From: Betaproteobacteria bacterium
Lineage (GTDB): Bacteria > Pseudomonadota > Gammaproteobacteria > Burkholderiales > SHXO01
Direction: 5' to 3'
DNA length: 64,000 nt
Assembly (NCBI GenBank): GCA_025356655.1
Contig: JANXRW010000126.1
Coordinates: 1 to 64,000, forward strand
Numbering within the stretch: position 1 is the first letter of the stretch; each line of letters begins with the position of its first letter. The notes below the pieces were generated by a model. That model had not been told where the DNA came from. It saw only the letters and a list, made by a program, of their open reading frames with translations, and did not search any database. Shown here piece after piece: positions 17,390 to 26,548 of the stretch. Made by a program: the position numbers and the translations under genes.

Positions 17390-18628
17390 GTGAGCTTTCA
17401 ATCCGGATTGAGCGGACTCAACGTGGCGTCCAAGGACCTGGACGTGATCGGCAACAACGTGGCCAATTCCAGCGTGGTGGGCTTCAAGGCGGCGCGTGCG
17501 GAGTTCGCTGACGTCTTCGCCTCGGCGCTGAACGGCTCCGGCGCGCTGCAGTCGGGCATCGGCGCCAAGCTCTCGGCCATCTCCGTCATGTTTAACCAGG
17601 GCAACATCACCACCACCGGCAGTGCGCTCGACGTAGCCATCAACGGGCGCGGTTTCTTCCGCATGAACAACAACGGCGTCATCACCTACAGCCGAAACGG
17701 CCAGTTCAAGACCGACGCCGGCGGATACCTAGTCAATAGCGACGGGCTACAGGTCACGGGGTACCTCGCCACCAATGGCATCATCAATGCCGCCCAGCCC
17801 CTGCCGCTGCAGTTGTCTTCGGCCAACGTCCCGCCCAAGGCCACGACGCTGTTCAACATGACGGTCAACCTGTCGAGCAACGACACGGTCCCTACTGTGG
17901 CGACCTTCAACTCGACCAACACCGCGAGCTATAACTTCGCCGCCACGGGTTCGGTATACGACACGCTGGGCAATGCCCATGTGCTGACCAACTATTTCGT
18001 GAAGACGGCGACTGCCAACCAGTGGCAGATGTACGGCGTGGCCGATGGCGTCACGCCCTCCTCGGTGGACTACGGTGCGGGCGCCGGGCTTCCGGTGACC
18101 TTGACTTTCAATCCCAACACCGGTGGCCTCAGTGGCTTCACTCCGCTGGCATCGTCGCTGAGCTCGGTCACCGGGAGCGTGTCGCCGGTGGCGTTCTCGC
18201 TGGACCTGAAGGGGTCTACGCAGACCGCCGCCACCCAATCCAGTATCAATAGCCTGTCGCAGGACGGCTACGCCACGGGCTCCCTCGTGGGCTACGCCAT
18301 CGATAAGCTGGGGGTCATCAGCGGTAACTACTCCAACGGCCAGACCACCGTGGTGGCCCAGATGGTGATGGCCGACTTCCGCAACCCGCAGGGCCTGACG
18401 CCCACGGGCAATAACCAGTTCGAGGAAACCACCGCGTCAGGGCTGCCGGTCATCGGTGATCCGGGCACGGGATCCCTCGGGGTGGTGCAGTCCTCGGCGG
18501 TCGAGGAGTCGAACGTGGACCTGACCTCGGAACTGGTGCACATGATCACCGCCCAGCGCGACTACCAGGCCAACGCGCAGACCATCAAGACCGAAAGCAC
18601 GATCATGCAGACGCTGGTGAACCTGTAA
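17390..18628 (+). CDS. flgE: Flagellar hook protein FlgE
   Basis: The 412-residue hook subunit has the family N-terminus SFQSGLSGLNVASKDLDVIG and NNVANSSVVGFK, and the C-terminus SNVDLTSELVHMITAQRDYQ. The central domains are variable. The start is GTG 17390, with AAGGAG about 10 bases upstream. Length agrees with typical FlgE. Confidence 0.97.
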   Translation: MSFQSGLSGLNVASKDLDVIGNNVANSSVVGFKAARAEFADVFASALNGSGALQSGIGAKLSAISVMFNQGNITTTGSALDVAINGRGFFRMNNNGVITYSRNGQFKTDAGGYLVNSDGLQVTGYLATNGIINAAQPLPLQLSSANVPPKATTLFNMTVNLSSNDTVPTVATFNSTNTASYNFAATGSVYDTLGNAHVLTNYFVKTATANQWQMYGVADGVTPSSVDYGAGAGLPVTLTFNPNTGGLSGFTPLASSLSSVTGSVSPVAFSLDLKGSTQTAATQSSINSLSQDGYATGSLVGYAIDKLGVISGNYSNGQTTVVAQMVMADFRNPQGLTPTGNNQFEETTASGLPVIGDPGTGSLGVVQSSAVEESNVDLTSELVHMITAQRDYQANAQTIKTESTIMQTLVNL

Positions 18629-18641
18629 TCGGGGAGCAACC

Positions 18642-19385
18642 ATGGACCGCCTGATCTACATCGCCATGAACGGCGCCAAGCACTCCATGGAGCAGCAGGC
18701 GTTGCTCTCGCACAACTTGGCCAACGCCTCCACTACGGGCTTCAAGGCGGACATCGGTGCCTTTCGGGCCCTGCCGGTGTATGGGCAGGGTGCCCCCACC
18801 CGGGTGTTCGCCGTGGACAGCACCGTGGGAACGGACTTTACGCCGGGTCCCTTGCAGAGCACGGGCAGGCCCATGGATGTGGCGGTGAAGGGGCAGGGAT
18901 TCATCGCCGTGCAGGGCGCGGACGGCAAGGAGGCGTATACGCGCGACGGCGCGCTCGAGCTCAACGCCAACGGTAACCTGCAGACGCGCCAGGGCCTCAA
19001 TGTGCTGGGAGAGCGCGGCCCCATTGTCGTGGCGCCCAACACGATCGTAACCGTGGGCGCCGATGGCACGGTGTCCACCGTGCCCACCGACGCGGTGCCG
19101 AGCACCCCCACCATCGTAGGCCAAATCAAGCGGGTCAATCCGGCGCAGAAGTCGCTCGCCAAGGGTACCGACGGGCTCTTTCGTCAGACGGACGGCAAGG
19201 TGGCAAATGCTGACCCTACGGTGTCGCTCGCCACGGGCGTGCTCGAAGGCAGCAACGTGAGTATGGCCGATGCGCTGGTGGGCATGATCACCCAGGCACG
19301 CCAGTTCGAGACGCAAATCAAGCTGCTGCAGAACGCCGAGACCAATGACAGGAGCTGGGACCAGGTCCTGAACCTGGCCGGCTGA
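18642..19385 (+). CDS. flgF: Flagellar rod protein FlgF
   Basis: The 247-residue rod protein is related to FlgG. The N-terminal [19 protein letters not shown] and C-terminal [16 protein letters not shown] are characteristic, and [19 protein letters not shown] occurs in the middle. It lies 13 bp after flgE. Confidence 0.96.
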   Translation: MDRLIYIAMNGAKHSMEQQALLSHNLANASTTGFKADIGAFRALPVYGQGAPTRVFAVDSTVGTDFTPGPLQSTGRPMDVAVKGQGFIAVQGADGKEAYTRDGALELNANGNLQTRQGLNVLGERGPIVVAPNTIVTVGADGTVSTVPTDAVPSTPTIVGQIKRVNPAQKSLAKGTDGLFRQTDGKVANADPTVSLATGVLEGSNVSMADALVGMITQARQFETQIKLLQNAETNDRSWDQVLNLAG

Positions 19386-19423
19386 CCCTCCCTTCCCCGA
19401 TCGATTTCCTCCAAGGATTTATC

Positions 19424-20206
19424 GTGATCAGATCACTGTGGATTGCCAAGACCGGGCTCGAAGCCCAGCAGATGAACGTCGACGTGATCTCCAACAACCT
19501 CGCCAACGTCAGCACGAACGGCTTCAAGAAGCAGCGCGCGGTATTCCAGGACCTGCTCTACCAGACCCTGCGCCAACCCGGTGCACAGTCCTCGCAGAGC
19601 ACCCAGTATCCCTCGGGCCTGCAGATTGGCACGGGCGCGCAGCCGGCTGCCACGGTGCGCAATTTCCAAAATGGCAACCTACAGCAGACCGGCAACTCCC
19701 TGGACGTGGCCATCAACGGCGCGGGATTCTTCCAGGTCACCCTGCCGGACGGCACCACGGGCTACACCCGGGACGGGTCCTTCCAACTCGACAACACGGG
19801 TCAGATCGTGACCGCCACGGGCTACCCCTTAAACCCGGCCATCGTCATTCCTTCCAACGCCACGACGACGACCATCGGCTCCGATGGCACCGTCACGGTG
19901 GTGCAACCCGGCAGCGCCACCCCGGTGACCCTGGGCCAGATCCAACTCGCGCTCTTCATCAACCCGGCTGGCCTGCAGAGCCTGGGGCAGAACTTGTTCC
20001 AGGAGACCGCCGCCTCCGGCAGCGCTGCCCCCAACGCGCCTGGCACCAGTGGGCTGGGTGTGCTCAACCAGGGCTTCGTGGAAACCTCCAACGTGAGCGT
20101 CACGGAGGAGTTGGTGAACCTGATCTCCGCCCAGCGTGCCTTCGAGGTCAATTCCAAAGCCGTCACCACCTCGGACCAGATGCTCCAACGCCTCACCCAG
20201 ATGTAA
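19424..20206 (+). CDS. flgG: Flagellar distal rod protein FlgG
   Basis: The 260-residue distal rod subunit starts at GTG with [20 protein letters not shown], continues with [20 protein letters not shown] and ends [20 protein letters not shown]. The FlgG-specific N-terminal insertion region ([13 protein letters not shown]) is present. Its length is the normal 260. A 394-residue frame overlapping it from 19438 is a shadow. Confidence 0.97.
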   Translation: MIRSLWIAKTGLEAQQMNVDVISNNLANVSTNGFKKQRAVFQDLLYQTLRQPGAQSSQSTQYPSGLQIGTGAQPAATVRNFQNGNLQQTGNSLDVAINGAGFFQVTLPDGTTGYTRDGSFQLDNTGQIVTATGYPLNPAIVIPSNATTTTIGSDGTVTVVQPGSATPVTLGQIQLALFINPAGLQSLGQNLFQETAASGSAAPNAPGTSGLGVLNQGFVETSNVSVTEELVNLISAQRAFEVNSKAVTTSDQMLQRLTQM

Positions 20207-20215
20207 GGATTAACC

Positions 20216-20911
20216 ATGAAGCCCGCCCGCAAGCCCGCTGTGCCCGGCACCTCCGCCCTTGCCGCGCTCTCCGCGTTGGCACTCGCGGGTTGCGCCATGA
20301 CGACACCGCCCGCCACCACCCACCAACCCATGAGCGCGCGCCCGGTGAGCACCCGGGTCGCGGTCGTCAACCCGGGTTCCATTTACCAACCGGGATCAGC
20401 CTCCCTAGTGGTGTTCGAGGACCGGCGCGCAGCCGCCGTGGGCGACACGCTCACCGTCGTCATTTCCGAGAAGACCTCGGCGGCCAAGAAGGCCAGCGCC
20501 GACGCCAACCACAGCGGATCCACCTCGCTCAAGGTGCCGACGCTCAGCAAGGTCCTGGGCAAGAATTTCGCCGGCGCGGACGTGGAGGCAGCCTCGAAGA
20601 GCACCTTTGCTGGGGGCGGTGACGCGGCTAGTAACAACACTTTTACCGGCAACCTGGGCGTCACCGTGATCGACGTCTACCCCAACGGAAACCTGCTGGT
20701 GTCGGGCGAGAAGCAGGTAACCATCAATCAGGGTACGGAATACATCCGCTTCTCTGGCGTGGTCAACCCCACGACCATTAGTTCCACCAACACGGTGATT
20801 TCCACCAACGTCGCCGATGCGCGCATCGAGTATCGCGGCACGGGATACATGGACGAAGCCCAGACCATGGGCTGGGCTTCGCGCGCCCTCATGTCCGTCT
20901 GGCCCTTCTAA
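20216..20911 (+). CDS. flgH: Flagellar L-ring lipoprotein FlgH
   Basis: The 231-residue outer-membrane lipoprotein forms the L ring. The signal peptide ends in a lipobox, ALAGC. Typical features follow: SLVVFEDRRAAAVGDTLTVV, ASKSTFAGGGDAASNNTFTG and a C-terminal YRGTGYMDEAQTMGWASR. The ATG is 9 bp after flgG. Confidence 0.97.
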   Translation: MKPARKPAVPGTSALAALSALALAGCAMTTPPATTHQPMSARPVSTRVAVVNPGSIYQPGSASLVVFEDRRAAAVGDTLTVVISEKTSAAKKASADANHSGSTSLKVPTLSKVLGKNFAGADVEAASKSTFAGGGDAASNNTFTGNLGVTVIDVYPNGNLLVSGEKQVTINQGTEYIRFSGVVNPTTISSTNTVISTNVADARIEYRGTGYMDEAQTMGWASRALMSVWPF

Positions 20912-20933
20912 AGCTTTCCGGAGAACGCACCGC

Positions 20934-22058
20934 ATGAACCCTCATTCCCGCTCTCTTCTCGCTGCGCTCGTCCTGTTCCTCGCCGCCATCGCGGGTGCAC
21001 TGGTGTCCCAGCCCGCGCGCTCGGAATCCATCCGTGATCTGACCCAAACCGATGGGGTACGCCAGAACCAGTTGCTGGGCTATGGTCTGGTGGTGGGGCT
21101 CGATGGCACCGGAGACCAGACCACGCAGACGCCTTTCACCGTGCAAGCCATCCTGAGCATGCTGGCGCAGTATGGGGTGAATCTCTCGGTGTCCTCACTA
21201 CAACTGAAAAACGTCGCGGCGGTCATGGTCACCGCCATGTTGCCGCCCTTCGCGCAGCCCGGGCACCCCATCGACGTCACCGTATCCTCCCTGGGCAACG
21301 CCAAGAGCCTGCGTGGGGGTACGCTGGTGCTCACGCCCCTGAAGGGGGCCGATGCCAAGGTCTATGCCGTTGCCCAGGGCAATGTCCTGGTGCCGGGGGC
21401 TGGCGCTTCAGCAGGCGGAAGCAGCGTGCAGGTGAACCAGTTGGCCGTGGGTCGCATCCCGTCCGGTGCCACCGTGGAGCGCACCGTGGATACGCCCGTG
21501 GGGCAGGGCGACTATGTGTTTCTGGGGGTCAAGGCGGCAGATTTCACCACGGCACTGCGCATCGTCGACCGGATCAACAGCGCCTTCGGCGCGAACACTG
21601 CCAGCGCCCTGGACGCGCGGCGCATCCAAGTGCGTGCGCCGGTGAATCCGTCGCAGCGCGTGGAGTTCCTCTCACGCCTGGAGAACCTCTCGGTGGTGCC
21701 CGCCGATGCACCGGCCCGAGTGATCGTGAACTCCCGCACGGGCTCGGTGGTGATGAACCAACTGGTGCGTATTTCCGAGTGTGCGGTTGCCCACGGCAGC
21801 CTGACCGTCACCGTGTCTGCGGAGCCCAAGGTGAGCCAGCCCAACGCCTTGTCCAACGGAACGACGGTTGCCACTGAGCAAGCCCAGGTGGAAATCAAGA
21901 ATGGCAAGGCGCAGATGGTCCTAGTCCCGGCCGCAGCGCGCCTGGCGGACATCGTCGGGGCTTTGAATGCCGTGGGTGCGACCCCGATCGATCTGCTGTC
22001 GATCCTCCAGGCCATGAAGGCAGCGGGCGCCCTGAAAGCGGATCTGGAGATCATCTGA
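20934..22058 (+). CDS. flgI: Flagellar P-ring protein FlgI
   Basis: The 374-residue periplasmic protein forms the P ring around the rod. The signal peptide is LLAALVLFLAAIAGALVSQP. The mature part starts SESIRDLTQTDGVRQNQLLG and has GYGLVVGLDGTGDQT. I chose ATG 20934, after the flgH stop, over the open frame from 20817 that overlaps flgH, because the signal peptide starts there. Its stop shares a base with the flgJ ATG. Its chaperone flgA lies at 12889-13638. Confidence 0.97.
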   Translation: MNPHSRSLLAALVLFLAAIAGALVSQPARSESIRDLTQTDGVRQNQLLGYGLVVGLDGTGDQTTQTPFTVQAILSMLAQYGVNLSVSSLQLKNVAAVMVTAMLPPFAQPGHPIDVTVSSLGNAKSLRGGTLVLTPLKGADAKVYAVAQGNVLVPGAGASAGGSSVQVNQLAVGRIPSGATVERTVDTPVGQGDYVFLGVKAADFTTALRIVDRINSAFGANTASALDARRIQVRAPVNPSQRVEFLSRLENLSVVPADAPARVIVNSRTGSVVMNQLVRISECAVAHGSLTVTVSAEPKVSQPNALSNGTTVATEQAQVEIKNGKAQMVLVPAAARLADIVGALNAVGATPIDLLSILQAMKAAGALKADLEII

Positions 22059-22411
22059 TGGATGCCGGTACAGGCGTCGCCGCACCCGTGTCCGGCCTTG
22101 CCGCCGATCCGCGTTCACTCGCGGCATTGGGTCGCGACGCTCGCGCCGACACGCCCGAGGCCCGGCGCAAGGTTGCTGTCCAATTCGAGGCGCTGTTCAT
22201 GGATCAGCTCGTGCGGCGCATGCGCGCCACCGCCCCGGGCGAGACGCCCATGGACAACGCCGGTACCCGCATGTTCCGCGAACTGCTCGACCAGGAGACG
22301 GCGCGCACGATGGCCGAGCACGGCGGCATTGGCCTCGCGGACATGCTGGTACGGCAGTTGGGCGGGGCGCACGCCGCGGTACCCCTGCAGAAATTGCCGA
22401 GGCAGCCGTAA
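22058..22411 (+). CDS. flgJ: Single-domain FlgJ, rod-binding part only
   Basis: The 117-residue protein corresponds to the N-terminal rod-binding domain of FlgJ: VAVQFEALFMDQLVRRMRAT, then MFRELLDQETARTMAEHGGI and GLADMLVRQL. In most beta- and gammaproteobacteria FlgJ is about 300 residues, with a C-terminal peptidoglycan hydrolase domain that opens the wall for the rod. That domain is absent. The frame ends cleanly at a stop followed 28 bp later by flgK, with no remnant between. A separate lytic enzyme must act elsewhere, as in alphaproteobacteria with SltF; none is visible here. Confidence 0.93.
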   Translation: MDAGTGVAAPVSGLAADPRSLAALGRDARADTPEARRKVAVQFEALFMDQLVRRMRATAPGETPMDNAGTRMFRELLDQETARTMAEHGGIGLADMLVRQLGGAHAAVPLQKLPRQP

Positions 22412-22438
22412 ATTGGATCAGCCGCAGAGGAATACGCC

Positions 22439-24397
22439 ATGACCGGAAGTGTGTTCGCGATCGGCCTCACCGGGCTCAACGCTGCCCAGGCGGGCCTCCT
22501 GGTAACAAGCCACAACATCGCCAACGCGGGTACCGCGGGTTACCACCGGCAGTCGGCCGTCCTCACCACGCCGCTGCCGCAGAACGAAGGTGTGGGCTTC
22601 ATCGGCAAGGGCGTCGTGGTGGACACGGTGCGCCGCGCCTACAGCAATTTCCTGGATAACTCCGTTCTACAGTCCCAGTCGCAGCAGGGCTACTTACAGG
22701 CCTTCAACGACCAGATCACGCAGGTAGACAATCTGCTGGCCGACCCTTCCGCGGGGCTCTCGCCGGCGGTGCAGGACTTCTTCTCCGGGGTGCAGGACGT
22801 GGCCACCAATCCGGCGGCTGTTCCTTCGCGCCAAGCATTGATCAGCAGTGGCCAGGCTCTGGTGTCGCGGTTTCATGTGGTGCAGTCCCGCCTGGCGGAC
22901 ATCCAGTCCGGGGTCAACTCTCAGATCTCGGACTCGGTCACCACCATCAACGGGCTCAGCACCCAGTTGGCCACACTGAACACCCAGATCACCGCGGCCA
23001 CCACCAATGCGAGCCAGCCGCCCAATGACCTGCTCGACCAACGCGATCAACTGGTCTCCCAGTTGAACCAATTGGTGCGCGCCTCGGTGGTGAAGGATAC
23101 CAACGGCTCCTATAGCGTTTTCATTGGTGCAGGCCAGTCCCTGGTACTGGGCAATCAGTCCTTCCAACTGGTCTCGCAGCCATCGGCCACGGACCCGCAG
23201 AACAACGCCGTACTGCTCAAGACCGCCGGGGGCGCGCTTCCCATTGCCTCCAAGGACCTCCAGGGCGGCCAGTTGGGCGGCCTGCTCGACTTCCAATCCA
23301 ACGCGCTGGAGACTACGCAGAACCAATTGGGCCGCGTGGCGTTGGTCCTGGCCCAGTCCTTCAACGACCAGCACAAGCTGGGCCAGGACCTCAACGGGAA
23401 CCTGGGCGGGAACTTCTTTTCCGTGCCCGCGCCCGCGGTCAACGGTAGTTCGCTCAACCAGGGCACCGCCGTGGTGAGCGCCGCCGTGTCCAACGCCGGT
23501 GCCCTCACTGCCTCGGATTACCAACTGGATTTCAATGCCGGCAGTTACACCCTGCGTCGAATCTCGGACAACCAGACGACGGCCATTGCCCCGGGGGCTT
23601 TCCCGACCACCATCGACGGGCTGACGTTGAACATCGCCTCGGGTGCGCCGACCAATGGCGACAGCTTCCTCATCCAGCCTACTCGGTACGGCGCGCGCGA
23701 TATTGCCGTGAGTATCAGCGACCCGGCGCTCATCGCGGCGGCGGCCCCGCTGCGCACCGCAGCTAAAACCTCCAATGTGGGCAGCGCGACCATCAGCGCG
23801 GGCACTGCCGTGGACACCACCAACGCGGCTTTTGCCACTCCTGGGACGCTCACCCCGCCGGTGTTGATCCAGTTCACCAGTGCGGTGCAATACTCTGTGT
23901 TCGACAACACCAACCCCGCCGCCCCGGTGCTCCTGCAGGGGGCGGTCCCCTACAACCCGCAGGGCACCAATGCGGTGTTTCCCACGGCGGGCGGGGCCGA
24001 CTACGGCTACCGCATCGACCTGACCGGGCAGGCGTCGACGGGGGATGCGTTCACCGTGGGCGGGAACCCCGGGGCAGTGGCGGACAACCGCAATGCCCTC
24101 CTGCTCGCTTCCCTACAAACCAAGAACACGGTGGCCGCGGGGACCACGACCTTTCAGGGGGCCTACAGCCAATCCGTGTCCGCGGTGGGAAGTCAGGCGC
24201 GCGAGATCTCCGTGCAGCTCGCCGCCCAGAACAGCCTGGTGGAGCAAACGCAGTTGGCGCAGCAGAGCTATTCCGGCGTCAACTTAGACGAGGAGGCCGC
24301 CAACTTGATCAAGTTCCAGCAGGCCTATCAAGCCTCGGCCAAGGTACTGCAGATCGCATCGACCCTGTTCAACTCCATACTGAGCCTAGGCCAATGA
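22439..24397 (+). CDS. flgK: Hook-filament junction protein FlgK (HAP1)
   Basis: The 652-residue junction protein has the N-terminal FAIGLTGLNAAQAGLLVTSH and NIANAGTAGYHRQ, a long variable centre, and the C-terminal SGVNLDEEAANLIKFQQAYQ and ASAKVLQIASTLFNSIL coiled coil. It is at the long end of the family because of the middle domains. It overlaps flgL by 4 bp and probably uses FlgN as chaperone. Confidence 0.96.
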   Translation: MTGSVFAIGLTGLNAAQAGLLVTSHNIANAGTAGYHRQSAVLTTPLPQNEGVGFIGKGVVVDTVRRAYSNFLDNSVLQSQSQQGYLQAFNDQITQVDNLLADPSAGLSPAVQDFFSGVQDVATNPAAVPSRQALISSGQALVSRFHVVQSRLADIQSGVNSQISDSVTTINGLSTQLATLNTQITAATTNASQPPNDLLDQRDQLVSQLNQLVRASVVKDTNGSYSVFIGAGQSLVLGNQSFQLVSQPSATDPQNNAVLLKTAGGALPIASKDLQGGQLGGLLDFQSNALETTQNQLGRVALVLAQSFNDQHKLGQDLNGNLGGNFFSVPAPAVNGSSLNQGTAVVSAAVSNAGALTASDYQLDFNAGSYTLRRISDNQTTAIAPGAFPTTIDGLTLNIASGAPTNGDSFLIQPTRYGARDIAVSISDPALIAAAAPLRTAAKTSNVGSATISAGTAVDTTNAAFATPGTLTPPVLIQFTSAVQYSVFDNTNPAAPVLLQGAVPYNPQGTNAVFPTAGGADYGYRIDLTGQASTGDAFTVGGNPGAVADNRNALLLASLQTKNTVAAGTTTFQGAYSQSVSAVGSQAREISVQLAAQNSLVEQTQLAQQSYSGVNLDEEAANLIKFQQAYQASAKVLQIASTLFNSILSLGQ

Positions 24398-25701
24398 TCC
24401 GACTCGCCACATCGTCGCTGTTCGAACAGGGGATCAACCAAATCACCAGCCAGTCCGCTCTGCTGGGCCAGACTCAGAATCAGCTCTCGACGGGCCGACG
24501 GGTGCTCACCCCCGCGGACGACCCGCTGGCCGCGGCGCGTTCCTTGGACCTGTCGCAGGCCAAATCCATCAACGATCAGTACAGCCGTAACATCGACGCC
24601 GCGACGGGCGGCCTGAGTGCGAGCGAAACCGCCCTGGCTACCGTCACCACGATCTTGCAGAACGTAAAGACCTTGGCTGTGAACGCGGGCGACGCCGCGC
24701 TCTCGCCCAACGAACTGGCATCGCTCGCCAACGAGGTGCAGGCCAACTACCAGGAACTCCTGGGCCAGGCCAACGCCACCGACGGCAATGGCCAGTACTT
24801 GTTCTCCGGGTACCAGGGATCCACCCCCGCTTTCAGTCAGACCGGGCAGGGCACGGTGGCCTACAACGGCGACCAGGGCGCACGCCTGGCGCAGATTTCC
24901 GCGGGGCGCCAGATCCCCGTATCCCTGTCCGGAAGCGACGTCTTCCAACTCGACCGCAACGGCAACGGAACCTTCGTCACGGCCGCGGCTGGCGCCAATA
25001 CGGGCACGGGCATCGTCAGCCCGGGAGCGGTGACCAACGCGGCGGCCTGGAACGGCGTTGGAAACCCAAAGGATTTCAGCGTGAAGTTCTTCGTGGACAA
25101 CACGCAGAACCCGCCCGTCACCACCTATGACCTTATCGACAATGTCAACAACGTCTCACTGGAGACGGGCGCGGCGTCAGCGGCAGGGCCTTACCTGCGG
25201 ACCTTCACGCCAGGGGCGAGCATTAGCCTTGCCACCCAGGCCCCTCCCGACACCAATCCAGCCGCCTTCGACTTTGGGGCGAGCCTGGATGTGACCGGGG
25301 CACCAGCCACGGGCGACACTTTTTCGGTGAAGGGCAGTAGCAACGTGGACCTCTTCAGCACGCTCTCCGCTCTGGTGAGCGCGCTGAAGAGCGCCACCCC
25401 GGGTGCGGCTCCCCAGGCTGGGCTCACCAATTCGCTGAACACGGCGCTGTCGAACCTCGACCTGGGGCTCACCAACGTGTTGCGCGTGCGCGCAGCCGTG
25501 GGTTCCTCGCTGAAGGAACTCGACGACGCCAAGACCACTCAGGGGGATCTATCGGTGCAGTACCAGACCTCCATTTCCAAGCTCACGGATCTGGACTACG
25601 CCAAGGCGATCAGCGACTTCACCTTTCAGCAGCAGACACTCACCGCCGCCCAGCAGTCGTTTGCAAAGATCTCCGACCTCACGCTCTTTAAATACCTGTG
25701 A
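24394..25701 (+). CDS. flgL: Hook-filament junction protein FlgL (HAP3)
   Basis: The 435-residue junction protein is flagellin-related. It starts MIRLATSSLFEQGINQITSQ, continues with QLSTGRRVLTPADDPLAAAR and ends in the helix ISDFTFQQQTLTAAQQSFAK. It is the last gene of the flg operon and converges on serB with a 15-bp gap. No clear terminator is seen there. Confidence 0.96.
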   Translation: MIRLATSSLFEQGINQITSQSALLGQTQNQLSTGRRVLTPADDPLAAARSLDLSQAKSINDQYSRNIDAATGGLSASETALATVTTILQNVKTLAVNAGDAALSPNELASLANEVQANYQELLGQANATDGNGQYLFSGYQGSTPAFSQTGQGTVAYNGDQGARLAQISAGRQIPVSLSGSDVFQLDRNGNGTFVTAAAGANTGTGIVSPGAVTNAAAWNGVGNPKDFSVKFFVDNTQNPPVTTYDLIDNVNNVSLETGAASAAGPYLRTFTPGASISLATQAPPDTNPAAFDFGASLDVTGAPATGDTFSVKGSSNVDLFSTLSALVSALKSATPGAAPQAGLTNSLNTALSNLDLGLTNVLRVRAAVGSSLKELDDAKTTQGDLSVQYQTSISKLTDLDYAKAISDFTFQQQTLTAAQQSFAKISDLTLFKYL

Positions 25702-25716
25702 GCGCGCGCGAGCCAA

Positions 25717-26547
25717 TCATTCGAAGAGGTTAAGGATCGCGTCGAGCCCACCGTAGTCGATGCAGCAGTGCGCCACCTCGCGCAGCGCGGGCTTGGCGTG
25801 GTAGGCGATGCCCAGGCCGGCGGCCTGCAGCATGTGCCGGTCATTGGCGCCATCGCCCACGGCTACCACGTCCGCTCGGGCCACACCCAGGCGCGCGGCC
25901 AGCGACGCCACGGCGGTGGCCTTGGCCGGCCCATCCACGATCGCACCGTGGAGCGCACCGGTGAGCCGCCCCTGCAGGATCTCCAATTCGTTGGCGAGGG
26001 TTTGGGTGAAGCCCAGTCGCTCGCCCAGTCGCCCGGTGAAGAAGGTGAAGCCACCGGACACTAACAACGTAGCCACACCCGCGGCCTGCAGGGCGCCTAG
26101 CAACTCTTCTGCACCAGGGTTTAGGCGCAGCCGTTCCTCATAGACGCGAAGGAGAGCCCTTTCCTCTAGCCCCGCGAGCAAGCCCACGCGGCGGCGCAGA
26201 CTTTCGCTGAAATCCATCTCCCCGCGCATGGCCGCTTCGGTGATGCGGCTCACCGCTTCGCGCAGTCCGTTCTGCGCGGCGATCTCGTCGATGCACTCGA
26301 TATCGATCAGGGTCGAGTCCATGTCCATGGCGAAGAGGCCCAGCGAGGCCAGCGGCCGTTGCGCTGGCACCCAGGCAAAATCCAGCCGCTCGCTCGCACA
26401 CAGGGCTTCCAGCCCCTCGAAGCGTTGCGCGTCACCCAGGCGCCAGGCATGTGTTCCCACCTGGCGCAGGTCGGCTGCGGCCGCGCGCGCCGCGAGCGCC
26501 CTCGCCCGTTCCGCAGATAGCCTCCGGCCCTGGATCACCAGATCCAT
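25717..26547 (-). CDS. serB: Phosphoserine phosphatase SerB
   Basis: The 276-residue HAD-family enzyme hydrolyses phosphoserine in the last step of serine synthesis. It shows the nucleophile motif AMDMDSTLIDIECIDEIA, LLVSGGFTFFTGRLGERLGF and the metal-binding VAVGDGANDRHMLQAAGLGIAYHAKP. The N-terminal region is a short ACT-like part. It begins 1 bp after the mfd stop, so the two are probably cotranscribed. Confidence 0.95.
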   Translation of the reverse strand: MDLVIQGRRLSAERARALAARAAAADLRQVGTHAWRLGDAQRFEGLEALCASERLDFAWVPAQRPLASLGLFAMDMDSTLIDIECIDEIAAQNGLREAVSRITEAAMRGEMDFSESLRRRVGLLAGLEERALLRVYEERLRLNPGAEELLGALQAAGVATLLVSGGFTFFTGRLGERLGFTQTLANELEILQGRLTGALHGAIVDGPAKATAVASLAARLGVARADVVAVGDGANDRHMLQAAGLGIAYHAKPALREVAHCCIDYGGLDAILNLFE

Positions 26548-26548
26548 A

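Noticed and set aside
19438..20622. 394-codon plus-strand open frame
   Set aside because: It is a shadow of flgG and flgH, both of which match their families over full length.
22694..23890. 398-codon minus-strand open frame
   Set aside because: It is antisense to flgK with shadow-type composition.
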